From contig CBDBEU010000005.1 of NCBI GenBank assembly GCA_965204565.1, forward strand, positions 1 to 64,000: a DNA stretch of 64,000 nucleotides, written 5' to 3'. Below are positions 1 through 8,786 of the stretch, piece after piece. The position numbers and the translations under genes are program-made. The stretch's first letter is position 1. Each line of letters opens with the position of its first letter. The notes beneath the pieces were generated by a model that was given only the letters and a program-made list of their open reading frames with translations, ran no database searches and was not told the origin of the DNA. This stretch comes from CBDBEU01 sp965204565 (GTDB taxonomy: Bacteria > Pseudomonadota > Alphaproteobacteria > Rhizobiales > TMED25).

Positions 1-231
1 ATGAGTGGCCCAGCGCGTATGGCCGATTCCGATCTGTCCTGATAGCGGCGCTGTGTTCAGTTTTTCAGAAAGTTTGGCAAGCTTTCCTTCCGCGCGGCAT
101 CGATCAAGATGTCCATCCACCAGCGTTGCGATGCCTGCTGAATCATACCCGCGATATTCAAGCCGTCGCAGCGCTTCGAGAATATTCTCCGCCACCGGTT
201 CCTTGCCAATTATGCCGACAATGCCGCACAT
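1..231 (-). CDS. glmS: Glucosamine-6-phosphate synthase, N-terminal part
   Basis: Reads from the ATG at 231 leftwards off the window edge; 77 residues are visible. The protein begins MCGIVGIIG, so after Met removal Cys2 is the nucleophile of a class II glutamine amidotransferase domain, and it continues through YRGYDSAG and GHTRWATH, which are diagnostic of GlmS. The enzyme makes glucosamine-6-phosphate from fructose-6-phosphate and glutamine, the first step towards UDP-GlcNAc for peptidoglycan and lipid A. It lies 6 bp downstream of glmU on the same strand, so the two are almost certainly co-transcribed. The isomerase domains lie outside the window. Confidence 0.95.
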   Translation of the reverse strand, partial: MCGIVGIIGKEPVAENILEALRRLEYRGYDSAGIATLVDGHLDRCRAEGKLAKLSEKLNTAPLSGQIGIGHTRWATH

Positions 232-237
232 TGCGTG

Positions 238-1611
238 CTACTCTCCCTCGTCTTGGCGATTGCTGCCTTTGTTCGCACGCGCATGCAGGGCACGAAACTT
301 GTTCGCCCAATCAGGTTTGTTATCCTGCCGGCCACGCGCAACCGCCAACGCATTGTCTTCGACATTGCCTGTCACCACACTGCCCGAGGCGATATAGGCG
401 CCCTTGCCGATCGATACCGGTGCGACAAGCGCACTGTTCGAACCGACAAACGCACCGGCCCCTATTTCGGTGCGGTGCTTGTGGAAACCATCATAATTGC
501 AGGTAATTGTCCCGGCACCGATATTGACGTCAGCGCCGACGCTCGCATCTCCGATGTAGGTTAGATGGTTTGTCTTGGCCCCTTCGCCAAGTACTGCATT
601 CTTGATTTCAACAAAATTTCCGACATGGGCTTTGTTGGCGATACGTGCACCCGGGCGGAGCCGCGCGAACGGGCCGATGATAGCGCCCTTACCGACCTCA
701 GCATCCTCAAGATGGCAATTGGCGCGGATGCGCGTGCCCTCACCGACGCTGACGCCGGGCGCAAAGATCACATTGGGTTCGACCACAACATCACGCGCCA
801 GAACAGTATCATACGAAAAATGGACAGTTTCGGGCGCGATCAGCGTTACACCGCCCTCCATCGCGCGGCCTCTCAGCCGCGCTTGCATGTGCGCTTCGGC
901 AACAGCAAGCTCAGCGCGCGAATTAACGCCGATTACGTCGATTGAATCGACGTCGTGGCATGCTGTCACGAGGCCGCGTGCATGTGCGATCTCGATAATT
1001 TCGGTGAGATAGAGCTCGCCTTGTGCATTGTGCGGCTGCAGGTCATCAAGAAGCTGCAGCATGGATGCAGCGGAAAACGCCATCAATCCGGACCAGCAAG
1101 ATGAAATGGCGCGCTCTTCTTCGCTGGCATCTGCGTGTTCGCGAATCGCCACTACCTGGCCGGAGGCATCCCGCACAACACGGCCATATCCAGTGGGGTC
1201 TTCAGGGCTGAAAGCCAGAAGGACAATATCTGCATCTTCCATGCCCTGTTGCATCGCCAAAATGGTCTCAGGTCTGACCAGCGGTGTGTCACCGTAAAGG
1301 ATGAATACCGAGCGCATTTCTGGCGCGATTGCGGGCCGTGCGGTCAATACCGCATGGCCGGTGCCGCGCCGGTCAGCCTGCATCACAAAGCTGGTCTGTC
1401 CTTGATCGCCTTGCGTAAGAGATCTGACCTCATCGCTCTCGGGACCGGTGACCACGATATGGCGGCCAAGCCCCGCCTTTCGCGCCGCATCCAATACATG
1501 TGCAAGCATCGCTTGCCCCGCGACTTCGTGCATCACCTTGGGCCGCGCGGAATGCATCCGCGTCCCGAGCCCCGCCGCAAGCACGATAGCAACCGCATTT
1601 TCGTCAATCAT
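238..1611 (-). CDS. glmU: Bifunctional GlmU: GlcNAc-1-P uridyltransferase / GlcN-1-P acetyltransferase
   Basis: Catalyses the last two steps of UDP-GlcNAc synthesis in the cytoplasm. From the chosen start (MIDENAVAIV) the nucleotidyltransferase signature LAAGLGTRM lies near residues 10-18, and the C-terminal half is a left-handed beta-helix of hexapeptide repeats with the acetyltransferase stretch NHLTYIGDA and GAGTITCNYDG. The length, about 457 aa, is usual. The open frame extends 16 codons further upstream to 1659, but that extension (MRQAVALGCGSFSDRT) has no family counterpart and approaches the IS end, so the Met at 1611 is preferred. An IS5-type element sits about 50 bp upstream and may have replaced or separated the native promoter. 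Co-directional with glmS. Confidence 0.95.
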   Translation of the reverse strand: MIDENAVAIVLAAGLGTRMHSARPKVMHEVAGQAMLAHVLDAARKAGLGRHIVVTGPESDEVRSLTQGDQGQTSFVMQADRRGTGHAVLTARPAIAPEMRSVFILYGDTPLVRPETILAMQQGMEDADIVLLAFSPEDPTGYGRVVRDASGQVVAIREHADASEEERAISSCWSGLMAFSAASMLQLLDDLQPHNAQGELYLTEIIEIAHARGLVTACHDVDSIDVIGVNSRAELAVAEAHMQARLRGRAMEGGVTLIAPETVHFSYDTVLARDVVVEPNVIFAPGVSVGEGTRIRANCHLEDAEVGKGAIIGPFARLRPGARIANKAHVGNFVEIKNAVLGEGAKTNHLTYIGDASVGADVNIGAGTITCNYDGFHKHRTEIGAGAFVGSNSALVAPVSIGKGAYIASGSVVTGNVEDNALAVARGRQDNKPDWANKFRALHARANKGSNRQDEGE

Positions 1612-1658
1612 TGTCCGATCCGAGAAAGATCCACACCCGAGCGCCACCGCTTGCCGCA

Positions 1659-2495
1659 CTAGGGTCTGGACTCATTATAGCCACGAGATGAGGGCTGCGG
1701 CGAGCGCGATAGCTGCCATGACGTTTTTAATGTTGCGCTCGAAGCGAGTTGCGATGCGGCGCCGGTCCTTGAGCGGTGCGAACATGTTCTCAACCTTATG
1801 GCGCTGTTTGTATTGAATGTTGCAGAAGGAAGCGGGTGCCTTTCGTCCTGTTCGGGGCGGAATGCATGGGGTGATCCCCCCGGCTTTCAGCGCCGCGCAA
1901 TAATCGTCTGAATCGTATCCCTTATCTGCGATCATTATAGCTTTGACGCTATCACAGAGACCCGGATACAAGAGCTTCGCACCGATATGATCCGACAGCT
2001 GGCCAGCCGCCAGGCACATGGCCGGCGGTCGTCCGTCGCCATCGCAGACGGCATGGAGTCTGGTGTTCGGCCCGCCTTTTGTGCGCCCGATGTGGCGGGG
2101 AAGACCCCCTTTCAGAAGGCTCGACGCGGTGCGATGAGCCTTCAAGTGTGTTGCATCAATCATCAGCGTATCGGGTGGCCCGTCGGAAGCAGTCAGGTGA
2201 CTGAAAATCTTGTCGAACACACGGAGTTCGGTCCAGCGTCGAAAGCGATTGCAGAGCGTCTTGTGCGGGCCGCAGGTGCGTCCCTCTCCATTGCAGCCCG
2301 TGCTTCAGCACGCAGACGATGCTTGACACAACACGACGATCATCCCCCCGGCAACTCTGTGGGACCTGGGAAAGAATGGCTCGATCTTCGACATTTGAGC
2401 GCGTGAGAGCAGAAACAGATCCGGCATGGCAAACGCCTTTGCCATCCTGAATCAGAAATCGCACTTCAATGCAAATTAATGGGTCCTGAGCCTAG
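1659..2495 (-). mobile_element. IS5-family (IS427-like) insertion sequence, copy 1
   Basis: Both ends carry the tetranucleotide CTAG (1659-1662 and 2492-2495), consistent with a target duplication. Immediately inside are imperfect inverted repeats: GGTCTGGACTCATT on the left, and GCTCAGGACCCATT read inward from the right (11 of 14 match). The interior holds a two-part DDE transposase. The last ~85 bp of its transposase side is nearly identical to the same part of the element at 4960-5830, so the two are related. It separates hdaA from glmU. Confidence 0.8.
1675..2427 (-). pseudogene. IS427-type transposase, disrupted
   Basis: The second half (from 2220) reads with good IS5 features: TLMIDATHLKAHRTA with a DDE aspartate, HIGRTKGGPNTRLHAV, ADKGYDSD and the C-terminal YKQRHKVENMFAPLKDRRRIATRFER with the catalytic glutamate. 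The first half starts at 2427 (MPDLFLLSRAQMSKIEPFF) but falls out of frame at a run of six G where DDRRVV would need one more, and again near the WRDAP position. As written the element makes no full transposase. These elements often use frameshifting between two orfs, but here at least two shifts would be required. Confidence 0.75.
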
Positions 2496-2531
2496 TAAGC
2501 ATAAGCACTTGTGCTGATGGCCAAGTCTGGA

Positions 2532-3236
2532 TCAAGTGGCATTGGAGGCTGACATCTCCCGCAACGCACGTGCCACCAGCTGTTTGGTAATGCGGCGCCC
2601 CTCGGCGAGGCTGAGCCAGTCAACGCATTCGACCAGCGTGCGCGCGGCGCCAAACGAGCGCTCCATGCGGGCGATTGCAAAACCGGCAATATCGGAGCTC
2701 ATGTCGATCTGGCGGTCGGCGAACAACTTAACCAGAACGGCCTTTATCAACTCATCGTCGGGCGGGTCGATCTGGACCAGAGTCGCGGCACGCAGACGAG
2801 AGATCAGATCGGGCAAAATCAGGCCGAGACGCGCGGGCGGGACATCGGCGCTGAACAGCAGTGCGCCATCCGATTCAAGGCAATGATTGAAGAGATGAAA
2901 CAGACTGTGTTCATCAACACTGCCGCGGCCGCAATCCTCGATCACCAGACGCAGCGGCCGGTCTGGTTCGATCAGCATCAAATTCGCTTCGCGGGCAGCA
3001 ACGATTGTAGCACCTAAACGCTCGGCCCAGATGCGCGCCAAATGGCTCTTGCCGCTTCCAGAAGGTCCACACAGAAATGTCGCAGGATGCGGCCAATGAG
3101 GCCAGGCGAGCAGAAATTCGAAAGCCGTCTGATTGGCCTTGCCTTGCATGAAATCGGCGAGTCCGCGCGCTTCTCCATGCGGCAGATCAAACACCAACTG
3201 GGCGCTTCGATCAGACGGGTCGGCTGACAATGTCAT
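2532..3236 (-). CDS. hdaA: HdaA-type DnaA regulatory inactivator
   Basis: A 234-residue DnaA/Hda-like AAA+ protein without DnaA's DNA-binding domain IV. It begins with an AQLVFDLPH motif (the QLxxDL-type sliding-clamp-binding sequence of Hda proteins) around residues 12-20, has a P-loop GPSGSGKSHLARIW near 58-71, and ends with a lid-like helical part (ARMERSFGAARTLVECVD). HdaA with the loaded clamp promotes ATP hydrolysis on DnaA and so limits re-initiation. Its ATG overlaps the stop of the AI-2E gene (ATGA at 3233-3236), indicating translational coupling. Intact. Confidence 0.88.
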   Translation of the reverse strand: MTLSADPSDRSAQLVFDLPHGEARGLADFMQGKANQTAFEFLLAWPHWPHPATFLCGPSGSGKSHLARIWAERLGATIVAAREANLMLIEPDRPLRLVIEDCGRGSVDEHSLFHLFNHCLESDGALLFSADVPPARLGLILPDLISRLRAATLVQIDPPDDELIKAVLVKLFADRQIDMSSDIAGFAIARMERSFGAARTLVECVDWLSLAEGRRITKQLVARALREMSASNAT

Positions 3237-4357
3237 GCCCCCTTCGCGCCATCATCACCATTGCTTGGCTGCCCGGTAGTACCGAGATAGAGCCTGCTTT
3301 GAACATACTGCGCCAACAGGAAACGCATAACCACTGCGATCGCGGCTGCGGCTGGAACAGCAACCAGCATGCCGACAAAACCGAACAGATAACCGAACGC
3401 AAACAAGGCAAACATCAACGCCACGGGGTGGAGGCCGACACTGCCGCCGATCATGCGCGGCGAGAGGATGTTGCCTTCGAAAAACTGGCCAACTGCGAAG
3501 ACGCCGGCAATCAGGGCGACAAAAAGCCAATCGATGCCAGGCCAGGTCTGGGCGATTGCCATGCCAACCGACAGCACCAGCCCAACCGTTGATCCGACAT
3601 AGGGAATGAAGCTGATGGCACCAGAGGTAAAACCGATAAGCAATCCGAAATCGAGCCCGGCGGCGGTCAGGCCTAGCATGTAGAAAATGCCAAGGATCAG
3701 ACAGACCACGGACTGGCCGCGCAGGAAACCGGCAATCGAACCATCGATATCGGTCATGATCTGACGGATGGTCGCAGCATGGTCACGCGGCAGCCAGCGG
3801 TCGAGATTGGCCACCATATGGTCCCAGTCGACCAGAAGGTAGAACGCTACCACCGGGGTGACGACAAACAGCGAAATCAGGCTCAGCAGCGCCATGCCGC
3901 CGCTCCAGAGCGACTTGATCACGGCCGCGAGCCAGCCAACGCTCTGCTTGACGATGTCGCTCATCTGTCCATCAAGGCTGATCTGTTCGCCAAGAATAGT
4001 GGATAGCCAACTGTCGGGATTTTCCAGAAGAGTTTCGATTTCGGCAATTGCTTGCGGGATCAAGGATGCAAGGCGCGCTAATTGCTGGCCCAGAAGCGGC
4101 AGCACGAACACAAGCGTCAATGCGAACAGGAGTAGCGCCAATCCAATGATCAGCGACGTGGCGAAGCCCCGCCCCAAGCCTGCGCGTTCAAGGCGGTCGG
4201 CTACCGGGTCAAGCAGATAGGCGAGCCCCATACCCGCCACAAACGGCAGAAGAATGCCTCGCAACAGGTGGAGTGCGGCAACAAAAACGATCAATCCGAT
4301 CGCCCAATAGATCAATTGACGCTGCGCGGTCATTGCGCTAACATCTTCCTTTGCCAT
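3233..4357 (-). CDS. AI-2E family (PerM/YhhT-type) membrane protein
   Basis: A 374-residue inner-membrane protein with about eight hydrophobic segments, including FVAGMGLAYLLDPVADRLE near the N-terminus and the family-typical FIPYVGSTVGLVLSV followed by SPRMIGGSVGLHPVALMFALFAFG in the C-terminal half. Members export or exchange small solutes; the physiological substrate cannot be read from sequence. It lies between pgsA (26 bp upstream) and hdaA (4-bp overlap), the usual alphaproteobacterial order. Confidence 0.88.
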   Translation of the reverse strand: MAKEDVSAMTAQRQLIYWAIGLIVFVAALHLLRGILLPFVAGMGLAYLLDPVADRLERAGLGRGFATSLIIGLALLLFALTLVFVLPLLGQQLARLASLIPQAIAEIETLLENPDSWLSTILGEQISLDGQMSDIVKQSVGWLAAVIKSLWSGGMALLSLISLFVVTPVVAFYLLVDWDHMVANLDRWLPRDHAATIRQIMTDIDGSIAGFLRGQSVVCLILGIFYMLGLTAAGLDFGLLIGFTSGAISFIPYVGSTVGLVLSVGMAIAQTWPGIDWLFVALIAGVFAVGQFFEGNILSPRMIGGSVGLHPVALMFALFAFGYLFGFVGMLVAVPAAAAIAVVMRFLLAQYVQSRLYLGTTGQPSNGDDGAKGA

Positions 4358-4383
4358 TGGTTCCGAGCTGGTAGGAGTTACAG

Positions 4384-4956
4384 TTATTGCCCGTTTTCAC
4401 GCGGGCCGGGCTTGGCCGCAGGCGAACCGGCCAGATGCCGCGTCCAAGCTGCGAAATAGACAGCCCAAGACAGCCCAGTCAACAATGCAACTGAGATGAT
4501 AGCGGATTGTCGCAATTGATCGGGGAGTTCGATCATGACCGCCAGATCAGCCAAGGCACCTCCCGCCAGCACGATCTGAAGGGCGGTATTGGCCTTGCTC
4601 ACATTGAGCGGACGCACCTTGATCGGGCGGCCAACCAGATGGGCGACGCCAAAGGCAATTACGATCATCAGGTCGCGGCTGACAATCAGGACGACAAGCC
4701 AAGATGGCAGAGCATGGACAATCCCCAGCGTCACGAACACGCCAACCAGAAGCAGCTTGTCGGCAACCGGATCGAGATAGGCGCCAAGCAGGGTCGCCTG
4801 ATCAAAGCGCTTGGCGATAAAGCCGTCGACCGCATCGGTGGCGCCGGCAAACAGGAACAGCCAAAAGGCCAGCGACACTTCACCGGTAATGATCAACCAG
4901 ATCACCACCGGTACCAGCACCATGCGAAGCAGGGTGAGTATGTTGGGAATGCTCAC
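4384..4956 (-). CDS. pgsA: CDP-alcohol phosphatidyltransferase (PgsA-like)
   Basis: 190 residues, largely membrane-embedded. The CDP-alcohol phosphotransferase motif is clear near residues 43-66: DGFIAKRF, then G, YLDP and VADK, giving the DG...AR...G...D...D pattern. PgsA makes phosphatidylglycerophosphate from CDP-diacylglycerol and glycerol-3-phosphate; a related CDP-alcohol transferase role is possible. Translation appears to start at GTG 4956, because the in-frame codon two positions upstream is a TAG lying within the IS target duplication. The GTG is only 3 bp from the IS5 element, so the native ribosome-binding site has been removed or replaced. Confidence 0.85.
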   Translation of the reverse strand: MSIPNILTLLRMVLVPVVIWLIITGEVSLAFWLFLFAGATDAVDGFIAKRFDQATLLGAYLDPVADKLLLVGVFVTLGIVHALPSWLVVLIVSRDLMIVIAFGVAHLVGRPIKVRPLNVSKANTALQIVLAGGALADLAVMIELPDQLRQSAIISVALLTGLSWAVYFAAWTRHLAGSPAAKPGPRENGQ

Positions 4957-4959
4957 GCT

Positions 4960-5753
4960 CTAGGGTCCGGACTCATTATAGCCATGAGATGAGGGCTGCG
5001 GCGAGCGCGATAGCTGCCATGACGTTTTTAATGTTGCGCTCGAAGCGCGTCGCGATGCGCCGCCAGTCTTTGAGGCGGCAGAACATGCGTTCGATGATAT
5101 CTCGCTCCGTGTAGATGGTCTGTCGTAGGGATATCGGCTCTTGCGGTTCTTTCGCGGCGGGATGACGGGCCCGGTCCCGCGCTCTTCAAGCCATTCGCGC
5201 AGTTTCCGGCCTTCACGGCCTTTGTCGGCGACAGGTTCGGCGGATGGCGGCATGGCCTCGATGCAGCGCTGTGCGACCTTGCAATCATGCACGTTGCCGG
5301 GCGTCGGGAGCAGGACGCAATTGACAAAAACATGGGGCGGCCCTTGTGGTCGCGGACGGTGTGGAGCCCGGTGTTGCGTCCGCCTTTGGTGCGGCCGATA
5401 CCATGGGCCCCAGGGGGCCCTTTTCCGCCGCCGGCGCAGCGATGAACCTTGATGCAGGAGCTGTCGATGAACAGCCGGTCAGGCGTATCCTCGGCGCCTG
5501 CCGGAGCGCTGAAGATACCTTTCCATATAGCGCGCCCGGCCCGGCGGACGAAGCGGTTGCAGAGCGTCTTCTTCGGCCCGTGGATAGCGGCGCAGTCGGC
5601 CCGGCGACCGCCACAGTGCAGCGCATGGACGGTCCCGCTCGGCACACGACGATCATCAACTGTTTCCGGGCGCTTCTTGCCGCGCACATCGGTCGGCAGA
5701 AGCGGCGCGATCCGGGCCCGCTGAGAATCGGAAAACCAAGAGAAATCATACAT
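4960..5753 (-). pseudogene. IS427-type transposase, frameshifted
   Basis: The start at 5753 reads MYDFSWFSDSQRARIAPLLP and keeps frame through DDRRVPSG, GPKKTLCNRFVRRA, LFIDSSCIKVHR and GIGRTKGGRNTGLHTV. It loses frame after GRPMF and is picked up in another frame by EPVADKGREGRKLREWLEERG and PPRKNRKSRYPYD. The C-terminal glutamate region is scattered over a third frame. No single frame gives an intact DDE enzyme. Confidence 0.75.
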
Positions 5754-5830
5754 CTCGTTACCTCCTCATCGGAGGCAATAAACCATCCTCGGATCAAATC
5801 GGGAAGACAATTATCGGGGCCGGACCCTAG
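4960..5830 (-). mobile_element. IS5-family (IS427-like) insertion sequence, copy 2
   Basis: CTAG is present at 4960-4963 and 5827-5830 as probable target duplication. Inside are inverted repeats beginning GGTCCGGAC on the left and GGTCCGGCC read inward from the right. The left ~85 bp matches the corresponding end of the element at 1659-2495 almost perfectly. It is inserted between DUF2066 and pgsA, genes that would otherwise be adjacent in one operon. Confidence 0.82.
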
Positions 5831-5851
5831 GCTTTAGCCTTTCCGCGCCCG

Positions 5852-6907
5852 TCAATTTGTTCTGATGATCCAGTTGGTGCCGTCGTCGTATAAAAACAGT
5901 CCCTGAATTTGAAAAGCACTGGCCAACTCACGAAATCCACCAGAATAGGTGACGATAATCTGAGCCTGACCGGCGCTGAGAGAGCGCACGTCAACATTGT
6001 CGACGCCCGGTGCGGTTTCGATGCGGCCGCGAATGCCGACCCACTCCTGCAAGTTACCGAAGGGAACGCCGATCGCCACCGACTGGCGCGCCTGACGCGT
6101 GGGATCAGCTGCAACGGCCGCGCGCCATTCCTGGTCGAGGCGCACAAGCAGCCGGTCGGCCACTACCGCCATGGCTTCGGCTTCCTGACCAACTTTGATC
6201 TCCCCAATTTCGCGTATGTCGACGGGCCCGCGCGGCCCGCTGCCCGCGAGTGCAGCCTCAATGCGATTCTGTTCAAAATCGAAAGCGACCAGCGCCACAA
6301 GCGCCAGATCCACCCCATAACGGCCGGCCAAAAGCTCCAGAGCCGCCGGATCAGCAGTGACCAGGGCTTGCGCATCGATCAATTCGTCCGCCGCATCGCC
6401 CAATGGCAGGAGCGCCGGTACCAGACGATTATCAAGATCAATCCGCTCCCAAACGGTGCGCCAAGAGTTTTCTCCACCCCAAATCACCGTACTCCCCTCT
6501 GTCCAGAGGATCGGAATGATGAGAGCGGGAGGCGCCTGCTCAACAGCGATGCGAACGTCGCTTCGCGACAGCAGGAACTCTATCGCATCGCCATTGAACC
6601 TCACGGTCAGGTCGGCAAGATAGTCGGTAGCGGTGGTGCGCTCATTGTCGAGACTGTAGCCCGCCACCAGCGATTGCAGAGTGGCGGGATTGGCAGCTGG
6701 GACAAATGCCGCATCCTCCGGCGAGGTCAGGCGGCGAACAAGCTGCGCAAACGCCTTGGCCTGTCCCTCGGCTATGGCGATGGCCTTGGCCTCGACAGCA
6801 GACTCACCGCTGGCGGCAATCTCGATTCCCGATACAGTGAACATGTTGGCGGCTGCGGGGGCACCGGAAACGGTCAAAACAATGAGCAGACACAGAAAAT
6901 GCCGCAT
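5852..6907 (-). CDS. DUF2066 domain-containing exported protein
   Basis: About 351 residues from the preferred start MRHFLCLLIVLTVSG, which begins a classical signal peptide ending at APAAAN; an upstream Met at 7012 would bury this signal 35 residues inside. The mature part matches the DUF2066 pattern: IAEGQAKAFAQLVRRLTSPED near the N-terminus, YLADLTVRFNGDAIEFLL, PALIIPILWTEG and WERIDLDNRLVPALLPLGD. Function is unknown; it is probably periplasmic. In alphaproteobacteria it heads the pgsA-AI-2E-hdaA operon; here it is cut off from these by an IS5 element 21 bp past its stop. Divergent from purM. Confidence 0.8.
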   Translation of the reverse strand: MRHFLCLLIVLTVSGAPAAANMFTVSGIEIAASGESAVEAKAIAIAEGQAKAFAQLVRRLTSPEDAAFVPAANPATLQSLVAGYSLDNERTTATDYLADLTVRFNGDAIEFLLSRSDVRIAVEQAPPALIIPILWTEGSTVIWGGENSWRTVWERIDLDNRLVPALLPLGDAADELIDAQALVTADPAALELLAGRYGVDLALVALVAFDFEQNRIEAALAGSGPRGPVDIREIGEIKVGQEAEAMAVVADRLLVRLDQEWRAAVAADPTRQARQSVAIGVPFGNLQEWVGIRGRIETAPGVDNVDVRSLSAGQAQIIVTYSGGFRELASAFQIQGLFLYDDGTNWIIRTN

Positions 6908-6993
6908 TCTGGTCCTCAAGGCGGCTTGAACGAGCCGCGGCGATCGACTACCAAGCCGACAGAGCAATAATTTTATCGGGCAGCGGCCATCCG

Positions 6994-8082
6994 ATGCCAA
7001 AAGGGCATTCACCTGCGGGCCCGGATCGGCTCACCTACCGGCAAAGCGGGGTTGATATCGCTGCCGGTGACGCGTTTGTCAAGGTTATTGCCCGGCTGAC
7101 TAGGTCGACAAGACGACTAGGAGCGGACGGGGATATTGGCGGATTTTCTGGTCTGTTCGATCTGAAGGCTGCCGGATTCAGAGATCCGCTGCTGGTTGCG
7201 GCGACCGACGGGGTGGGCACCAAGCTCAAGATTTCAATTGAAGCTGGCAAGCACGACACGGTCGGCATTGACCTGGTAGCGATGTGCGTCAACGACATTG
7301 TGGTGCAGGGCGCTGAACCGCTGTTTTTTCTTGATTATTACGCAACAGCGCGGCTTGAGCCGGAGATCGCGGCGGCTGTGGTCGCGGGTATTGCCGAAGG
7401 ATGCCGCCAATCTGGCTGCGCACTGATTGGCGGCGAGACAGCGGAAATGCCGGGCATGTATCAGACTGGCGACTATGATCTTGCCGGATTTTCGGTCGGC
7501 GCGGCCGAGCGCGGCAGGCTATTGCCGCGAGACGACATGGCGGCGGGCGATGCCCTGATCTCGCTTGCATCAAGCGGCGCCCATTCCAACGGATTTTCTC
7601 TGGTTCGCCGATTTGTGGAAGCTGCGGGCACCGGTTACGACGCACCGTGTCCCTGGGCTGGGGAACAATCACTCGGCCACGCATTGCTGACGCCCACCAG
7701 AATCTATGTGCGCCCGATCCTAAGGGCCAAGGCAGACACCGGTGCGATCAAGGCGCTGGCGCATATTACCGGCGGCGGCATTGCCGGAAATCTGTCGCGC
7801 GTGATGCCGGACAATTTGTCAGCGCGGGTCGACCTTTCCGCCCTGCCCCGTCTTGACCTTTTCGGATGGCTTGCCGGGTCAGGCATGATCCAGCTTGATG
7901 AGATGCTGGCGACATTCAATTGTGGTGCCGGCATGATCGTCGTGGTCGAACAGAGCGCTGCTTCGGTGGTTATTGAGTCTCTGAACAAGGCCGGTGAACA
8001 AGCAAGCGTTCTCGGCGCCATCGAGGATCGCACCGATCAGGAAGCGGTCACATTCCAGGGCCAGCCATGGTGGATTGATTGA
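6994..8082 (+). CDS. purM: Phosphoribosylformylglycinamidine cyclo-ligase (AIR synthetase)
   Basis: 362 residues; the fifth step of de novo purine synthesis, ATP-dependent closure of FGAM to AIR. Recognisable are TYRQSGVDIAAGDAFV at the N-terminus, TDGVGTKLK, GIDLVAMCVNDI, FFLDYYATARL, GGETAEMPGMY with DYDLAGFSVG, SSGAHSNGFSLVR, and HITGGGIAGNLSRV. Length is normal. It ends in TGA overlapping the TTG start of purN (8079-8082), so the two are translationally coupled. Divergent from DUF2066 across an 86-bp gap that must carry both promoters. Confidence 0.95.
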   Translation: MPKGHSPAGPDRLTYRQSGVDIAAGDAFVKVIARLTRSTRRLGADGDIGGFSGLFDLKAAGFRDPLLVAATDGVGTKLKISIEAGKHDTVGIDLVAMCVNDIVVQGAEPLFFLDYYATARLEPEIAAAVVAGIAEGCRQSGCALIGGETAEMPGMYQTGDYDLAGFSVGAAERGRLLPRDDMAAGDALISLASSGAHSNGFSLVRRFVEAAGTGYDAPCPWAGEQSLGHALLTPTRIYVRPILRAKADTGAIKALAHITGGGIAGNLSRVMPDNLSARVDLSALPRLDLFGWLAGSGMIQLDEMLATFNCGAGMIVVVEQSAASVVIESLNKAGEQASVLGAIEDRTDQEAVTFQGQPWWID

Positions 8083-8744
8083 TTGCCAAGCGGCCCATTA
8101 GCGTTTTGATTTCCGGGCGTGGCAGCAATCTGAAAGCCCTGATCGAGGCGACGCAGAAACCGGATTTTCTGGCCCGGATTGCGCTGGTGATCTCAAACCG
8201 CCCGGACGCGCCGGGGCTCGATATTGCGCGCAAGGCCGGCATTGAAGCCCAGGTTATTGACCACAAGGCTTATGGCGAGCGGCCGGAATTTGAACAGGCG
8301 CTCACAGAAGCGCTCGAGTCCGCTGGCGTCGAGATTGTGTGCAATGCCGGGTTCATGCGGCTCCTGACCGCACATTTCGTCGAACACTGGCGCGACCGCC
8401 AGCTCAATATCCACCCATCGCTGCTGCCCGCCTATCGCGGCCTCGACACCCATGAGCGGGTGATTGCGGACGGCACACGGATTTCCGGTTGTACCGTCCA
8501 TTTCGTGCGTGTGGACATGGATGCAGGTCCGATCATCGCCCAGGCAGCGGTGCCGGTGCTACCGTCCGATACTCCCGAAAGTCTGGCCGAACGGGTCCTG
8601 CAGGCCGAACACCTGCTTTATCCGCATGCGCTGGAGCTTGTTGCCGGCGGTCACGTTCGCGTTGAAGGCGAACGTGTTGTTGGCGACGACGACGCCAGCC
8701 CCGAGATACTGTTTTCACCGGAGCTTGGCGGCACCAGTCGTTAG
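8079..8744 (+). CDS. purN: Phosphoribosylglycinamide formyltransferase
   Basis: 221 residues. Uses 10-formyltetrahydrofolate to formylate GAR in purine synthesis. The formyltransferase core is intact: VLISGRGSNLKALI at the N-terminus, VISNRPDAPGL, CNAGFMRLLT, the catalytic NIHPSLLPAYRGLDTHERV with the Asn and His, and GCTVHFVRVDMDAGPIIAQ with the catalytic Asp. The start is TTG at 8079, sharing the TTGA overlap with the purM stop, typical of coupled translation. A C-terminal extension of about 20 residues (GDDDASPEILFSPELGG) is acidic. Confidence 0.94.
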   Translation: MIAKRPISVLISGRGSNLKALIEATQKPDFLARIALVISNRPDAPGLDIARKAGIEAQVIDHKAYGERPEFEQALTEALESAGVEIVCNAGFMRLLTAHFVEHWRDRQLNIHPSLLPAYRGLDTHERVIADGTRISGCTVHFVRVDMDAGPIIAQAAVPVLPSDTPESLAERVLQAEHLLYPHALELVAGGHVRVEGERVVGDDDASPEILFSPELGGTSR

Positions 8745-8786
8745 ATTGACTGCGGCTTGATTCGCACCAATCACCAGCCTGTTTGC

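Noticed and set aside
5909..6970. 353-codon open frame on the plus strand opposite DUF2066
   Set aside because: No start context or family features; the minus frame has a signal peptide and DUF2066 motifs.
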